Shown here: positions 8,719 to 15,537 of the stretch, in pieces | Layout of the letters: each line of letters starts with the position of its first letter | Position numbering within the stretch: position 1 is the stretch's first letter | DNA from: Salinarimonadaceae bacterium | Lineage (GTDB): Bacteria; Pseudomonadota; Alphaproteobacteria; Rhizobiales; Beijerinckiaceae | Length of the DNA stretch: 64,000 nucleotides | Assembly (NCBI GenBank): GCA_007693435.1 | Contig: REDO01000131.1 | Coordinates: forward strand, 1 to 64,000 | Direction of reading: 5' to 3' | The notes under the pieces: model-generated | The model's input: the letters and a program-made list of their open reading frames with translations, nothing else | Databases searched by the model: none | Told to the model about the DNA's origin: nothing | Made by a program: the position numbers and the translations under genes

Positions 8719-8778
8719 GCAACGATTTGGTTGACTGTGCAACCAAGTTGCCACAGGATCAGTCTCACGCGCAACCAA
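8719..8778. promoter_or_regulatory. MarR operator candidate with repeated GCAACCAA boxes
   Basis: Immediately upstream of the MarR start lies the inverted repeat TTGGTTG-N6-CAACCAA (8727-8746). A further direct copy GCAACCAA stands at 8771-8778, and a related GCAACGA at 8719. The copies at 8739 and 8771 are 32 bp apart, about three helical turns. The position and symmetry are those of an autoregulatory MarR operator. Confidence 0.65.
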
Positions 8779-8893
8779 TTTATACGCCGGCCTCAGCCGG
8801 CCATACCATCGCGATCAGGGTGGAGACATGGGTGAAGCGGCGTACGCGTCCCCGCCGGAACGCGGCGGAGACGCGACTTCGGCAGGCCCGCGC

Positions 8894-10003
8894 TCAGGAG
8901 CGGCCTCGGGTGCGTGCCATGAAGTTGTCGAAGGCCAGTTCATTGACGGGCCACCAGAGCAGCGCGTCGTTGCGGTAGTCCTTCATCGACTCGTAGGCGC
9001 GTTTGAAGGTCGCGTTTTCGGCCGACATTTCATCGTAGAGTTCGTTGGCCGCCTTCAGCGACGCCTCCATGACCGTTTGCGGGAAATAACGCAGCTCCGC
9101 CCCCCCGGCGACGAGACGGCGCAAAGCCGGGGCGTTCACCGCGTCGTATTTCGCCAGCATCCAGTTATTGGCCGCTTCCGCCGCATGGAACAGGATGCTC
9201 CGGTAATGCGCGGGCAATTCGTTCCATTTCTCCTCGTTGATGATGGCGTGCAGCATCGCCCCGCCTTCCCAGAAACCGGGCGCGTAGTAGTACCTCGCGA
9301 CCCGGTGGAGGCCGAGCTTCTCGTCGTCGTAGGGGCCGACGAACTCCACCGCGTCGATCGTTCCGCGCTCCAGCGCCGGGTAGATGTCGGCCGGGGCGAT
9401 CTGCTGTGGGATGACGCCGAGTTTCTCGAGGACTTGCCCGCCGATCCCGCCGATGCGGAATTTCAGGCCCTGGAGGTCTTCGACGCCCGTAATTTCCCTG
9501 CGGAAGAAGCCGCCCATCTGCGCGCCGGAATTGCCGCAGGCCAGCGAGGTGCAGCCCATCCTGCCCAGCACCTCGTTGATGATTTCCTTGCCTCCGGCGA
9601 AATGCCACCAGGAATGTTGCTGACGGGCGTTGAGCCCGAAAGGCACGCCGGTTCCGAAGGCCAGCGCCGGCTCGCGGCCATAGTAGAAATATGTCGGCGT
9701 ATGGCCCGCCTCGATCGTGCCGTTGGACACGGCTTCGAGCACCTGAAGGCCGCCCACGATCTCGCCGGGCCCGAAGACCTGGATCTGGAAGCGGTTGTCG
9801 GTCGCGTCGGCGACGTATTTCGCGAAGGTCTCCAACGTGCCGAAAATTGTGTCGAGCGTTTTGGGGAAGCTCGATACCATGCGCCAAGCGACGTCCGGCG
9901 CGGATTGCGCGATAGCGGGCGCGGCGAGCGTCGCGCCCGCGGTCGTGCCGGCCGCAGCGAGGCCCGCCGCTTTCAGGAAGTTTCTTCTCTTCAGATTAGT
10001 CAT
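8894..10003 (-). CDS. Orphan TRAP solute-binding protein (TakP-like)
   Basis: 369 residues with a twin-arginine leader (RRNFLKAAG, then a hydrophobic core ending APAIAQS). Family landmarks are MGGFFRREI and the signature [16 protein letters not shown], seen in receptors related to the 2-oxo-acid-binding TakP. The start 10003 is supported by GGAGGTGGG 7 bp upstream; the track ORF adds 27 non-conserved codons. No permease genes are adjacent. It is divergent from fahA and lies next to the hppD operon, so a 2-oxo acid such as 4-hydroxyphenylpyruvate is a reasonable but untested ligand. It is a paralogue of the receptor at 11583. Confidence 0.9.
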   Translation of the reverse strand: MTNLKRRNFLKAAGLAAAGTTAGATLAAPAIAQSAPDVAWRMVSSFPKTLDTIFGTLETFAKYVADATDNRFQIQVFGPGEIVGGLQVLEAVSNGTIEAGHTPTYFYYGREPALAFGTGVPFGLNARQQHSWWHFAGGKEIINEVLGRMGCTSLACGNSGAQMGGFFRREITGVEDLQGLKFRIGGIGGQVLEKLGVIPQQIAPADIYPALERGTIDAVEFVGPYDDEKLGLHRVARYYYAPGFWEGGAMLHAIINEEKWNELPAHYRSILFHAAEAANNWMLAKYDAVNAPALRRLVAGGAELRYFPQTVMEASLKAANELYDEMSAENATFKRAYESMKDYRNDALLWWPVNELAFDNFMARTRGRS

Positions 10004-10071
10004 TGAACCCACCTCCCCGATACAGGCCGTCGATCGCCTCGTCCCAACGCCGCGAAAGGTAATCCAGCACC

Positions 10072-11085
10072 ATGAAGATTGCATCCCTGAAACACGGCCG
10101 CGACGGCAGGCTGGTGGTCGTCTCCAAGGACCTCACTCGTGCGACCGACGCATTCTTCATCGTACCGACGCTGCAGGCCGCGCTCGACGATTGGGACCGC
10201 GTCGCGCCGCGCCTCGAGGATCTCGCGGCGCAGTTGGAGACCGGCTCCGTGCCGAGCTTCCGCTTCCATGAACACGATTGCGCCTCGCCATTGCCGCGCG
10301 CGTATCAGTGGGCCGACGGTTCGGCCTACGTGAACCACGTCGCCCTCGTGCGGCAGGCGCGCGGGGCCGAAATGCCCGAGAGCTTCTGGACCGAACCGCT
10401 GATCTACCAAGGGGGCTCCGACGCCTTCCTCGGGCCGCGCGATCCGGTCCTCATGGCGGATGAGGAATGGGGGATCGATTTCGAGGGGGAGATCGCCGTA
10501 ATCGTCGACGACGTGCCGATGGGCGCCGATCGCGAGGAAGCGGCGGCCGCGATCCGGCTCGTGATGCTCGTCGACGACGTGTCCCTGCGCGGGCTGATCC
10601 CCGGGGAACTCGCCAAGGGGTTCGGGTTCTTCCAGTCGAAGCCCTCCTCGGCCTTCTCGCCGGTCGCCGTGACGCCGGACGAACTCGGCGACGCCTGGGA
10701 CGGCGGACGGCTCCATCTGCCGCTGCTGTCCAGCGTCAACGGCAAGCTCTTCGGTCATCCGAACGCGGGCGTCGACATGACCTTCGACTTCCCCGAGCTG
10801 ATCGTCCACGCCGCGAAGACGCGCCCGCTTTCATCCGGCGCGATCATCGGTTCGGGCACGGTCTCGAACCGCGATCCGGACGGCGGCCCCGGCCGGTCGG
10901 TCGCCGACGGGGGGCTCGGCTATTCGTGCATCGCCGAGCAGCGCACCGTCGAGACGATCAGGGAGGGAGCGCCGAAAACGCCCTTCCTGCGCTTCGGCGA
11001 CGTGGTGCGCATCGAGATGAAGGACGCGCGCGGGCGTTCGATTTTCGGGGCGATCGAGCAGGAGGTTCAGCGTTACACGCGTTGA
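10072..11085 (+). CDS. fahA: Fumarylacetoacetate hydrolase family protein
   Basis: 337 residues. The FAH-fold C-terminal domain has metal-ligand segments WGIDFEGEIAVIVDD and MLVDDVSLRG, with KPSSAFSPVAV and IGSGTVSNRD downstream, matching bacterial fumarylacetoacetases of ~335 residues. The enzyme cleaves fumarylacetoacetate to fumarate and acetoacetate, the last step of tyrosine degradation. It is divergent from the orphan TRAP receptor with 68 bp between starts, so promoters may be shared. A weak ctccc/gggag hairpin at 11123-11136 follows the gene. Other acylpyruvase activities are possible, but hppD and maiA nearby favour this one. Confidence 0.92.
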   Translation: MKIASLKHGRDGRLVVVSKDLTRATDAFFIVPTLQAALDDWDRVAPRLEDLAAQLETGSVPSFRFHEHDCASPLPRAYQWADGSAYVNHVALVRQARGAEMPESFWTEPLIYQGGSDAFLGPRDPVLMADEEWGIDFEGEIAVIVDDVPMGADREEAAAAIRLVMLVDDVSLRGLIPGELAKGFGFFQSKPSSAFSPVAVTPDELGDAWDGGRLHLPLLSSVNGKLFGHPNAGVDMTFDFPELIVHAAKTRPLSSGAIIGSGTVSNRDPDGGPGRSVADGGLGYSCIAEQRTVETIREGAPKTPFLRFGDVVRIEMKDARGRSIFGAIEQEVQRYTR

Positions 11086-11170
11086 TGGGACAGCAGGGCG
11101 CCTGAAACACGGCAGGAGAACTCTCCCCGGCGGGAGGGAGTCAAGTTGGCGCTTCCCGATACTCTCCCGG

Positions 11171-11572
11171 CTACTCGCTCGACAGCCCGAACCGATCCAC
11201 GACTTCGGGCTGGACGACCTTCGCGTGCAGCGTCAGCAGGATGAGTTGGGCGTCGAGCCCCTCGCCGGCGCCGAGCGCCCGTTCGATCCGGGCCTCGACC
11301 CGCTGGATGAGATCGGGCGGGCTCGTGGCCGAGAGCATCGTGGGGCCGAGCATGCAATAGGCCAGCATTTCGGCCGCCGCCGCATAGGCCTGCGGGGCTG
11401 GCTCGGCGCCCACCGCGTGGTCCTTGAGCAGGTTGACGACAGTGAGTTTCACGGCTTCGGACACGAGCTTCGGATGCAGGTCCGCGGCCCGCAGGGCCGC
11501 GTCGAGCTGCTTGAGGTCGTGCGAGCGTCCGAAGACGCCCATGAAGCCGAACGAGGAGGGTGAACGCGCCAT
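11171..11572 (-). CDS. Conserved hypothetical protein at the end of the thiamine operon
   Basis: 133 residues, no signal peptide or membrane segment, helical throughout. The opening FGFMGVFGRSHDLKQLDAAL and the following VKLTVVNLLKD look like a conserved alphaproteobacterial family of unknown function; I know no assigned role. It begins only 10 bp after the stop of the thiD-linked TRAP receptor gene on the same strand, so it is probably the last gene of that transcript. Whether it has any part in thiamine metabolism is unknown. Confidence 0.7.
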   Translation of the reverse strand: MARSPSSFGFMGVFGRSHDLKQLDAALRAADLHPKLVSEAVKLTVVNLLKDHAVGAEPAPQAYAAAAEMLAYCMLGPTMLSATSPPDLIQRVEARIERALGAGEGLDAQLILLTLHAKVVQPEVVDRFGLSSE

Positions 11573-11582
11573 ACGCCCGATC

Positions 11583-12665
11583 TTAAGTCCTCAGGAGCGA
11601 ACGCGCCATATCCGAGGACAGGGCGGACCAGTGCCGGAAGGCCGCAGTCGCCTCGCGATAGGAGGCGACGATGCGCCCGGCGAGCTCGGAGCTGGCCGCG
11701 ATCTCGTCCATCAGCGCGTTCGAGGCCTCCTGCGCGGCGCGCATGACGTCGGCGGGGAAGGCCTCCAGCGACACGTTCCCGGTGCGCATGATGGCGTCGA
11801 GCGCCGTCGCGTTTTGCGCGTGCGCGTCTGCGAGGCCCATCGTGTGCTCGGCGCGCGCCGATTCGCGCACGATGGTCTTCAGATCGTCCGAGAGGCGCGA
11901 CCAGGCGCTTTCCGAGATCAGCAGTTCGCTCGCCCCGTTCGGCTTGTTGAAGCCCGGCGCGTAGTAATGCGCCGCGTGCTGGTGCAAGCCGGTTTCGTAG
12001 TCGGTTGAGGGCGCGAGGAACTCCACCGCGTCGATCGTGCCGCGATCGAGCGAGGTCACGAGATCGCCTGCCGCGATGCTCATCGGCGTCGCGCCGAGCC
12101 GCTCGAACACCTGCGCGCCGATGCCTTGCACCCGGATGCGCAGGCCGCGCAGATCCTCGACGCTTGTGATCCGGCGGCGGAACCAGCCGCCCATGGACGG
12201 GCCGGTGTTGCCCGCCATGAAGGCCCGCACGCCATAGGGCGCGTAAAGCTCGTCCCAGAGCGCCTGCCCGTCGCGCAGCTCGATCCAGGCCTGATGCTCG
12301 ATCGGGCCAAGGCCGAAGGGGACGGTGGTGAAGAAACCGGCGGCCGGATTCTTGCCCTGCCAGTAGAGCGCGGCCGTGTGGCCCATCTCGACGGTTTCGT
12401 TCGACACCGCGTCGAGGATGCCGAGCGGCGCCACGATCTCGTTGGCGGCGAACAAATCGACGCGCATCCGTCCGTCGGCCATCGCGTTGATGCGGTCGAC
12501 GATGCGCTGGGCCGAGACGCCCGGCCCCGCGCGTCCGCGCGGCCAGGACGTCACGAGGCGGAACCAAAGGGGCTCGCCGGTCTGCGCGATCGCGGGAGCG
12601 GTGAGGCCGGAGGCGGCTGCGCCGGAGGCTGCCGCGCCACTCAGAAGAAGACGACGTGAAATCAT
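11583..12665 (-). CDS. TRAP solute-binding protein in a TPP-riboswitch operon, candidate thiamine-precursor receptor
   Basis: 360 residues with a twin-arginine leader (ISRRLLLSG, hydrophobic core, APAIAQT). It has the same landmarks as the receptor at 8894: [33 protein letters not shown] 12665 is chosen because it overlaps the original thiD stop as ATGA; the track start 12677 lies inside thiD. No permease gene is adjacent, so it must share DctQM subunits encoded elsewhere. Its position after thiM-thiE-thiD behind a TPP riboswitch suggests that it captures thiamine, hydroxymethylpyrimidine, hydroxyethylthiazole or a breakdown product. The ligand is inferred from context alone. Confidence 0.88.
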   Translation of the reverse strand: MISRRLLLSGAAASGAAASGLTAPAIAQTGEPLWFRLVTSWPRGRAGPGVSAQRIVDRINAMADGRMRVDLFAANEIVAPLGILDAVSNETVEMGHTAALYWQGKNPAAGFFTTVPFGLGPIEHQAWIELRDGQALWDELYAPYGVRAFMAGNTGPSMGGWFRRRITSVEDLRGLRIRVQGIGAQVFERLGATPMSIAAGDLVTSLDRGTIDAVEFLAPSTDYETGLHQHAAHYYAPGFNKPNGASELLISESAWSRLSDDLKTIVRESARAEHTMGLADAHAQNATALDAIMRTGNVSLEAFPADVMRAAQEASNALMDEIAASSELAGRIVASYREATAAFRHWSALSSDMARSLLRT

Positions 12666-13465
12666 TTTGACCACCATGCGTGAAAGTGATGAACGGGACC
12701 GGCGCCATGGCCGATCCGCAACTCGTTGGAAGCTGCGATCGCGGCGCTGACATAGGCTTTTGCAGCCTCGACCGCTTCGCGCAGTCCGAGACCCCGGGCG
12801 AGCCCCGCCGCAATCGCCGAGGAGAGCGTGCAGCCGGTGCCGTGGGTGTTCTTCGTGGCGATGCGTGGGCTCGCGAGGCGTTGGACGCCGTCGGCGTCGA
12901 TCAGGAGATAGACGCTCTCTTAGCCCTCGCCATGGCCGCCTTTTATGAGCACCGCGCGCGGCCCAGTTTCGAGGATGCGCAGACCCTGCGCCAACATCGC
13001 CTCCTCGTCGCGCGCCAATGGCTCGTCGAGGATAGCGGCGGCCTCGGGCAGGTTCGGCGTGACGACGAGCGCGCGCGGGATCAGGAGTTCGCGCAACGCC
13101 TCCACGGCGTCGCCTGCGAGGAGCCGGTCGCCGGAGGCCGCGACCATCACCGGATCGAGGACGATTTTCGCGACGCCGTGGCGGGCGAGCCCGGCGGTGA
13201 CGGCCTCGATCATGGGAACCTGCGAGAGCATGCCGATCTTCACCACGTCCACTGCGAGATCGGAGAACACGCTGTCGATCTGTTGCGCGACGAATTCCGG
13301 CGGCGCGTCGTGGATCGCCTGCACGCCCCGCGTATTCTGCGCGGTGAGCGCCGTGACGACGCTGGCGCCGTAGACGCCGAGCGCCGAGAACGTCTTGAGA
13401 TCGGCCTGAATGCCGGCGCCCCCGCCGGAATCCGAACCTGCGATCGTGACTGCGATGGCCGTCAT
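12662..13465 (-). pseudogene. thiD: Hydroxymethylpyrimidine (phosphate) kinase thiD interrupted by an in-frame TAA
   Basis: The reading frame starts as a normal ThiD (MTAIAVTIAGSDSGGGAGIQ, later DPVMVAASGDRLL and VVTPNLPEA). It meets TAA at 12922-12920 after ...KGGHGEG. The same frame then continues as unmistakable ThiD ([15 protein letters not shown], then [21 protein letters not shown]) to a TGA at 12664. Read through, it would give ~266 residues, the family norm. The stop removes the GTGC anion-hole segment needed for kinase activity. One G-to-T change (GAA to TAA) would explain it. It may be a real lesion, a sequencing error or a recoded codon. The original stop overlaps the next gene by ATGA. 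Confidence 0.9.
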
Positions 13466-13480
13466 TTCATCCCGTCTCCG

Positions 13481-14143
13481 TCAGGCGCCGCGCGCGGCGA
13501 GCGCGCGGTCGATGGCGTCGCGCAAAATGCGCGCGGCTTTTTCGATGTCGTCATGGCCGAAGATCGCGGAGATGACCGCGACGCCGTCGGCGCCCGCGCC
13601 GATGACGGCGGGTATCTCGCGCAAACCGATGCCGGCGATGGCGCCGACGGGCGCGCCCGGCAGCGCCGTTCTGGCGATCGCCTCAATACGCGCCAGCCCG
13701 TCGAGGCCGACCGGCGGATCGGGGTTGTCCTTGCTCGTCGTCGCAAAGACGCCGCCGATGCAGCTGTAGTCGATCGGTTGTCCCTCCAGCGCCCGCGCAT
13801 GGTCCGTCATCTTGAGCGTGAGGCCGATGATGGCGTCGGGGCCGAGCAGGCGGCGCGCGTCCTCGGGCGCGATGTCGTTCTGGCCGAGATGCACGCCGTC
13901 CGCCTCCGCGGCGAGCGCCACGTCGATCCGGTCGTTGATCAGGAGCGACGCGCCCGATCCGGCGATGGCGCGCTTGATGGCGCGCGCGTTGGCGACCAGG
14001 TCGCGCCCCTCCGATTGCTTGTCGCGATACTGGATCACGGTCGCCCCGCCCGCGACGGCGGCTGCGGCGCATTGCGCGAGATCGCGGCCTCGCGTGTCGC
14101 CGGGACCGAGGATGGCGTAGAGGCGGATGTCGACTTGGTTCAT
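13481..14143 (-). CDS. thiE: Thiamine phosphate synthase
   Basis: 220 residues of TIM-barrel ThiE type, the usual length. Signatures are TVIQYRDKQSEGRDL for pyrophosphate and metal binding, LLINDRIDVALAAEADGVHLGQNDI, GLTLKMTDHARAL in place of the more common GxS, YSCIGGVFATTSKDNP and IGLREIPAVIGAGADGVAVISAI. It joins HMP diphosphate and thiazole phosphate to thiamine phosphate. ATG 14143 overlaps the thiM stop (ATGA), and thiD follows after 15 bp, so these genes form one translationally coupled salvage operon under the riboswitch. Confidence 0.96.
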   Translation of the reverse strand: MNQVDIRLYAILGPGDTRGRDLAQCAAAAVAGGATVIQYRDKQSEGRDLVANARAIKRAIAGSGASLLINDRIDVALAAEADGVHLGQNDIAPEDARRLLGPDAIIGLTLKMTDHARALEGQPIDYSCIGGVFATTSKDNPDPPVGLDGLARIEAIARTALPGAPVGAIAGIGLREIPAVIGAGADGVAVISAIFGHDDIEKAARILRDAIDRALAARGA

Positions 14144-14925
14144 GAAATCCTCGCAAGCGAGCGAATGGCGGTCTCGTCGGCGGCGTGGATCGCGTCGAGA
14201 AACGCCGGCTGGAAGGTTCCCGGACCCTGCGCTGCGCCCCCGGCGATCTCGCCCGCAATCCCGAGCCGAAGCAGGGCGGCCGTCGCGGCCTCGAAGGGAT
14301 CGTCCGTCAGCGCGGCGCCGGCGGCGATCAGCGCGGTGCCGGCGCAGCCCATCGCCGTGACCCGGGCCATGAGCGGATGGCCGTTCTCGATGCGAGCGAC
14401 GCGGGCGCCGTCAGTGATGAAATCGACGGGGCCTGTGAGAGCGACGACGCAGCCCCAGGCGCGGGAGCGGGCCATGACTGTCTCCTCGTCGGCTGGAGCG
14501 TCGGCGAGCGCGACGAATTCGGCGGCGTTGCAGCGCAGGATCGCCGGCCCGTCGGCGAGACGCGCGCGCGCCGCGGCGAGGCGGGGAGGGGAGCGGTCCA
14601 CGAAAACGGGATCGAGCACGAAGGGCCGCCCCGCCGCTTTCGCCGCAGGGATGGCGCGCGCGATGCCTGCGCGCCGCTCGCGGTCGAGCGTGCCGAGATT
14701 GACGAGCAGCGCGTCGGCCCGCGTCGTGAAGGCCTCGACCTCCTCCTCGGCGTAGGAGAGAGAAGGCGTTGCGCCCGCCGCGAGCAGAAGATTGGCCGTA
14801 AAGACCTGCGCCGCGAAATTCGTGATGGCGTGGACGCGCGGCGCGCGCTCCGCCACGCGCCGCATCAGGTCGATGCAGGCGTCGACTTGCGGATTCGCGA
14901 AGATCTGGCCTTGGCGGTGATTCAT
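14140..14925 (-). CDS. thiM: Hydroxyethylthiazole kinase
   Basis: 261 residues, ribokinase-like. The catalytic cysteine segment is VTAMGCAGTALIAAG. Also visible are HAITNFAAQVFTANLLLAAGATPS at the N-terminus, NLGTLDRERR, and VLDPVFVDRS. It phosphorylates 4-methyl-5-hydroxyethylthiazole in the salvage branch of thiamine synthesis. It is the first gene behind the TPP riboswitch. Its ribosome site GGAGGG lies inside the conserved 3' part of the aptamer, 7 bp before ATG, which points to control of translation initiation by TPP. Confidence 0.96.
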   Translation of the reverse strand: MNHRQGQIFANPQVDACIDLMRRVAERAPRVHAITNFAAQVFTANLLLAAGATPSLSYAEEEVEAFTTRADALLVNLGTLDRERRAGIARAIPAAKAAGRPFVLDPVFVDRSPPRLAAARARLADGPAILRCNAAEFVALADAPADEETVMARSRAWGCVVALTGPVDFITDGARVARIENGHPLMARVTAMGCAGTALIAAGAALTDDPFEAATAALLRLGIAGEIAGGAAQGPGTFQPAFLDAIHAADETAIRSLARIS

Positions 14926-14930
14926 CTCTC

Positions 14931-15006
14931 ATCCCTCCGCCGGCATGACCCGGATCAGGTTCGATGGGTTGACGCCAAGCGCCTCTCAGCCCGAACGGGC
15001 ACCCCA
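14931..15006 (-). promoter_or_regulatory. TPP riboswitch (THI element)
   Basis: On the minus strand the sequence contains the diagnostic blocks in order: ggggtgcc, gggctgagagg, ACCTGATCCGGGTCATGCC and ggcggaggga, spaced as in the Rfam TPP aptamer. These build the pyrimidine-sensing and pyrophosphate-sensing helices. The last block includes the thiM ribosome site, so TPP binding should hide it and shut down the thiM-thiE-thiD-TRAP receptor unit. No intrinsic terminator follows, which supports translational control. Confidence 0.95.
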
Positions 15007-15028
15007 AGGAGATTGATTACATGACGGA

Positions 15029-15057
15029 TAATTAGGCGCCGGCGCGGCCGGACGCAA
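15029..15057 (-). promoter_or_regulatory. Promoter of the thiamine operon
   Basis: Minus-strand TTGCGT (15057-15052), a 17-bp spacer and TAATTA (15034-15029) form a housekeeping-type promoter. Transcription would start near 15022, about 15 bp before the riboswitch. Confidence 0.6.
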
Positions 15058-15133
15058 GGGTGATCGGGGGGCGATTATGTCCGGATCGCTTGCGCAGAGC
15101 TGCGTGAGACCGACCATGATCGTCGAAAAAATA

Positions 15134-15161
15134 TTTACAAAACTAGAAATGTAGTTATGTT
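15134..15161 (+). promoter_or_regulatory. arsR promoter with an operator between -35 and -10
   Basis: TTTACA (15134-15139), a 16-bp spacer and TATGTT (15156-15161) can be read as a promoter. The spacer holds the inverted repeat AACTA-N6-TAGTT (15141-15156). The expected transcription start falls on or next to the ATG at 15168, and there is no Shine-Dalgarno sequence, so the mRNA may be leaderless. A related repeat precedes the downstream permease. Confidence 0.55.
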
Positions 15162-15167
15162 GTCCCC

Positions 15168-15488
15168 ATGAGCACGACGAGCCCGAACGCCCGCGCCCTG
15201 GCCGCGCTCGGCCATGACGCCCGCCTGTCGATCTTCCGCCTGTTGGTCCGGGCGGGGGACGAGGGGCTTCGGGTCGGCGATATCGGCGAGCATCTGGCCC
15301 TCGCGCCCTCGACGCTCGCCCATCATCTGTCCGCGCTCGTCGATGCGGGACTGGTGGTGCAGGAGAAGCGGGGGCGTGAGGTCTTCAATCGCGTGGATTA
15401 TCCGCAAATGCGCCGTGTCCTGAACTTTCTGACCTCGGAATGCTGCGCCGGAGTGGGGTTGCAGACATCGGACGCGGCGGCGAACTGA
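15168..15488 (+). CDS. arsR: ArsR-family transcriptional repressor
   Basis: 106 residues, a single winged-helix domain (ARLSIFRLLVRAGDEGLRVGDI, then LAPSTLAHHLSALVDAGLV and wing KRGREVFNRV). A vicinal cysteine pair in TSECCAG near the C-terminus is a likely thiol sensor site for arsenite or an organoarsenical; it matches the position of the cysteine pair in several ArsR subclasses. The upstream inverted repeat indicates autoregulation. The ArsP-like permease follows by 47 bp on the same strand. No arsC or arsenite efflux gene is present here. Confidence 0.92.
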   Translation: MSTTSPNARALAALGHDARLSIFRLLVRAGDEGLRVGDIGEHLALAPSTLAHHLSALVDAGLVVQEKRGREVFNRVDYPQMRRVLNFLTSECCAGVGLQTSDAAAN

Positions 15489-15509
15489 GCCCGCTTTTTT
15501 CGGCCCAAA

Positions 15510-15537
15510 ATAACTAGAAATCTGGAGATTTAGTTAT
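15510..15537 (+). promoter_or_regulatory. 28-bp palindrome over the permease translation start, probable ArsR operator
   Basis: The core AAATCT-GG-AGATTT is a perfect inverted repeat, flanked by ATAACTA on the left and TAGTTAT on the right with one extra G in the left arm. The half-site AACTAGAAAT is shared with the operator in front of arsR. The palindrome contains the permease ribosome site (GGAG) and the first two bases of its ATG, so it could act as DNA operator, as mRNA hairpin hiding the ribosome site, or both. Confidence 0.65.

Noticed and set aside
12680-14755. 691-aa plus-strand ORF across the thiamine genes
   Set aside because: It lies opposite thiD, thiE and thiM, all with strong family motifs. 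The long open frame comes from high GC only.
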